Of a DNA stretch of 64,000 nucleotides, positions 63,077 through 64,000 are shown in pieces. The notes below the pieces were generated by a model. That model searched no databases. It saw only the letters and a list, made by a program, of their open reading frames with translations, and was not told the origin of the DNA. The DNA comes from Rhizomucor pusillus (Eukaryota; Mucoromycota; Mucoromycetes; Mucorales; Lichtheimiaceae), in assembly GCA_900175165.2 (NCBI GenBank), contig FWWN02000591.1, positions 22,846-86,845 on the forward strand. Reading direction: 5' to 3'. Both the position numbers and the translations under genes were made by a program. Numbering within the stretch: the stretch's first letter is position 1; each line of letters opens with the position of its first letter.

Positions 63077-63952
63077 ATGCCACTGAGGTCAAGTAGTTCC
63101 CAGGCACTAGGATCTTCTGATCTACAGCGACGGTCAACAGCGGGAGCGTCCGGCTCCGCGAGTCCGTGGGACTCGATAGACGACCTCCAGGAACCTGTAC
63201 TTCCATGGATGCAGGGTGCGAACGCCTCGCGCCAGTCGATCGGCAGTTTTATGACGCGGTCATCTCTCGACAGCAACGCTCGCGAGAGTCTGCATGTAGT
63301 CAAGCGATATCAACGAGAACTAGACGAAGGTCGCAAAAACAAAAGATGGACGAAATTCAAGTGGTGGTTGCTAATGACAAACTCGCTGGTAAGTCCTCCT
63401 AACTTGTTTCAGTAAACAGTACTTTCCCGATCTATGTATGCATTGTAGTAACACATCATCTGTTCTTAGCTTTTTGTGTACGGCTTGGCGTATCTACTTT
63501 TTGCACTGTTAACGTTTTTCAAGTGTAAGTAAAAGCATCCAGCGGTTGTACGGTCTGTATGCTAATCTTGTTACGTCTTCTTGTAGTTTACCTTCGCGCA
63601 GATGTTGTCCAGGTTGGCGACGCAGTCGTCTTGGGCCGTAAGTAGTGGATCGCACCAGATATAAAAGAACGCACCTTGTCTCACAGGTTCCAAACCTAAA
63701 CGGGGGAATGTAGTCGTTACAGCCACAGGAGCGCTTTGCTTGCTAACTTCCTTTCTTGGTTACGCTGGCCTCATGCTCAACAATAGGCCCATTCTAGCGG
63801 TATACAACTTACTTCTCTGGGCGTGCCTTGCAGTCATCGCAGCTATCGGATACTACGCATACCGTCGCCAAAAGTGGAATCTTCCCGGAAAACTATCATA
63901 TCAATGGCATTACGGCTTAACATCTGACGGCCGCGCCCGCATCCAGGCTAAC
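63077..63952 (+). CDS. Tetraspanin-like membrane protein, 3' end beyond window
   Basis: Four exons are visible: 63077-63388, 63470-63524, 63587-63637 and 63687-63952, each with GTAAGT-type donors. The cytoplasmic N terminus is Ser-rich and basic (KRYQRELDEGRKNKRWTKF). Membrane segments follow: LFVYGLAYLLFALLTFF, then GALCLLTSFLGYAGLML, then AVYNLLLWACLAVIAAIGYY. The visible part ends LTSDGRARIQAN at a splice donor. I recall this as preceding the Cys-Cys-Gly of the large extracellular loop in fungal tetraspanins, but that loop is not in the window, so the family call is provisional. Confidence 0.6.
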
Positions 63953-64000
63953 GTAAGTACTTAATGGTTTGCACTTTGCACAGCCACCTCCACACTGACT

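Overview
The window is nuclear DNA of a filamentous fungus, most likely an early-diverging lineage (Mucoromycota). The evidence is direct. Genes carry many short introns (about 43-160 nt) with branch sites such as CTAAC. They include a homocitrate synthase of the fungal lysine pathway, a Chs4/Skt5-type chitin synthase regulator, a Yap-like bZIP factor and a Rax1-like RGS protein. The broken mobile elements resemble families I recall from Mucoromycota. No bacterial or organellar features were seen. There are two assembly gaps (35636-35683 and 50895-50945) and one ambiguous base (2596).

Region 1 (1-14400) is a transposon graveyard around two tRNA genes, Asp-GUC at 2997-3068 and Lys-CUU at 4691-4763. 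It holds a GC-rich retrotransposon ORF1-like block (1785-2666), transposase debris (1-1190) and three copies of one palindromic MITE family (1198-1310, 5355-5610, 6294-6551). It also holds a separate 284-bp palindromic element (6941-7224), a LINE reverse transcriptase split by a solo LTR (9582-9828) and a Ty3/Gypsy chromovirus pol split by another (11250-11510). Two 303-bp LTR-like repeats lie head to head beside tRNA-Asp, and a GTCCCA-rich block sits at 13053-13414.

Region 2 (14400-33600) is dense with housekeeping genes: CstF-50 (mRNA 3'-end processing), AP-3 delta (vesicle traffic), a 2OG-Fe(II) oxygenase, a forkhead factor, Cdc48/p97, a BRAT1-like HEAT-repeat protein and an Mpv17/PMP22 membrane protein. 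Cdc48 and the BRAT1-like gene are divergent with 146 bp between start codons. The BRAT1-like and Mpv17-like genes converge with 60 bp between stops.

Region 3 (33600-64000) is gene-rich with longer spacers. It holds a bHLH factor whose 5' end is lost near a gap, a Yap-like bZIP factor, the Chs4-like regulator (C-terminal CaaX box) and deoxyhypusine hydroxylase. These are followed by HMG-CoA reductase, trifunctional C1-THF synthase, homocitrate synthase and an ELO fatty-acid elongase. The right end has a PC-esterase-like membrane protein, an MPPED-type metallophosphoesterase, the RGS/Rax1-like protein and the start of a tetraspanin-like gene cut by the window edge. These genes work in sterol, one-carbon, lysine and fatty-acid metabolism, cell-wall synthesis and signalling; they are a normal genome neighbourhood and not a functional cluster.

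The most notable observations are the fungal BRAT1-like gene, whose C terminus keeps an Asp-Cys-Tyr motif; five GC-AG introns with the same GCAAGT donor among roughly 75 introns modelled; and nested LTR insertions that can be undone in silico with target duplications still visible. Exon boundaries were assigned by eye. For CstF-50, AP-3 delta, Cdc48, BRAT1-like, Mpv17-like, DOHH, HMGR, C1-THF synthase, homocitrate synthase, ELO, MPPED and RGS the summed exon lengths are exact multiples of three.
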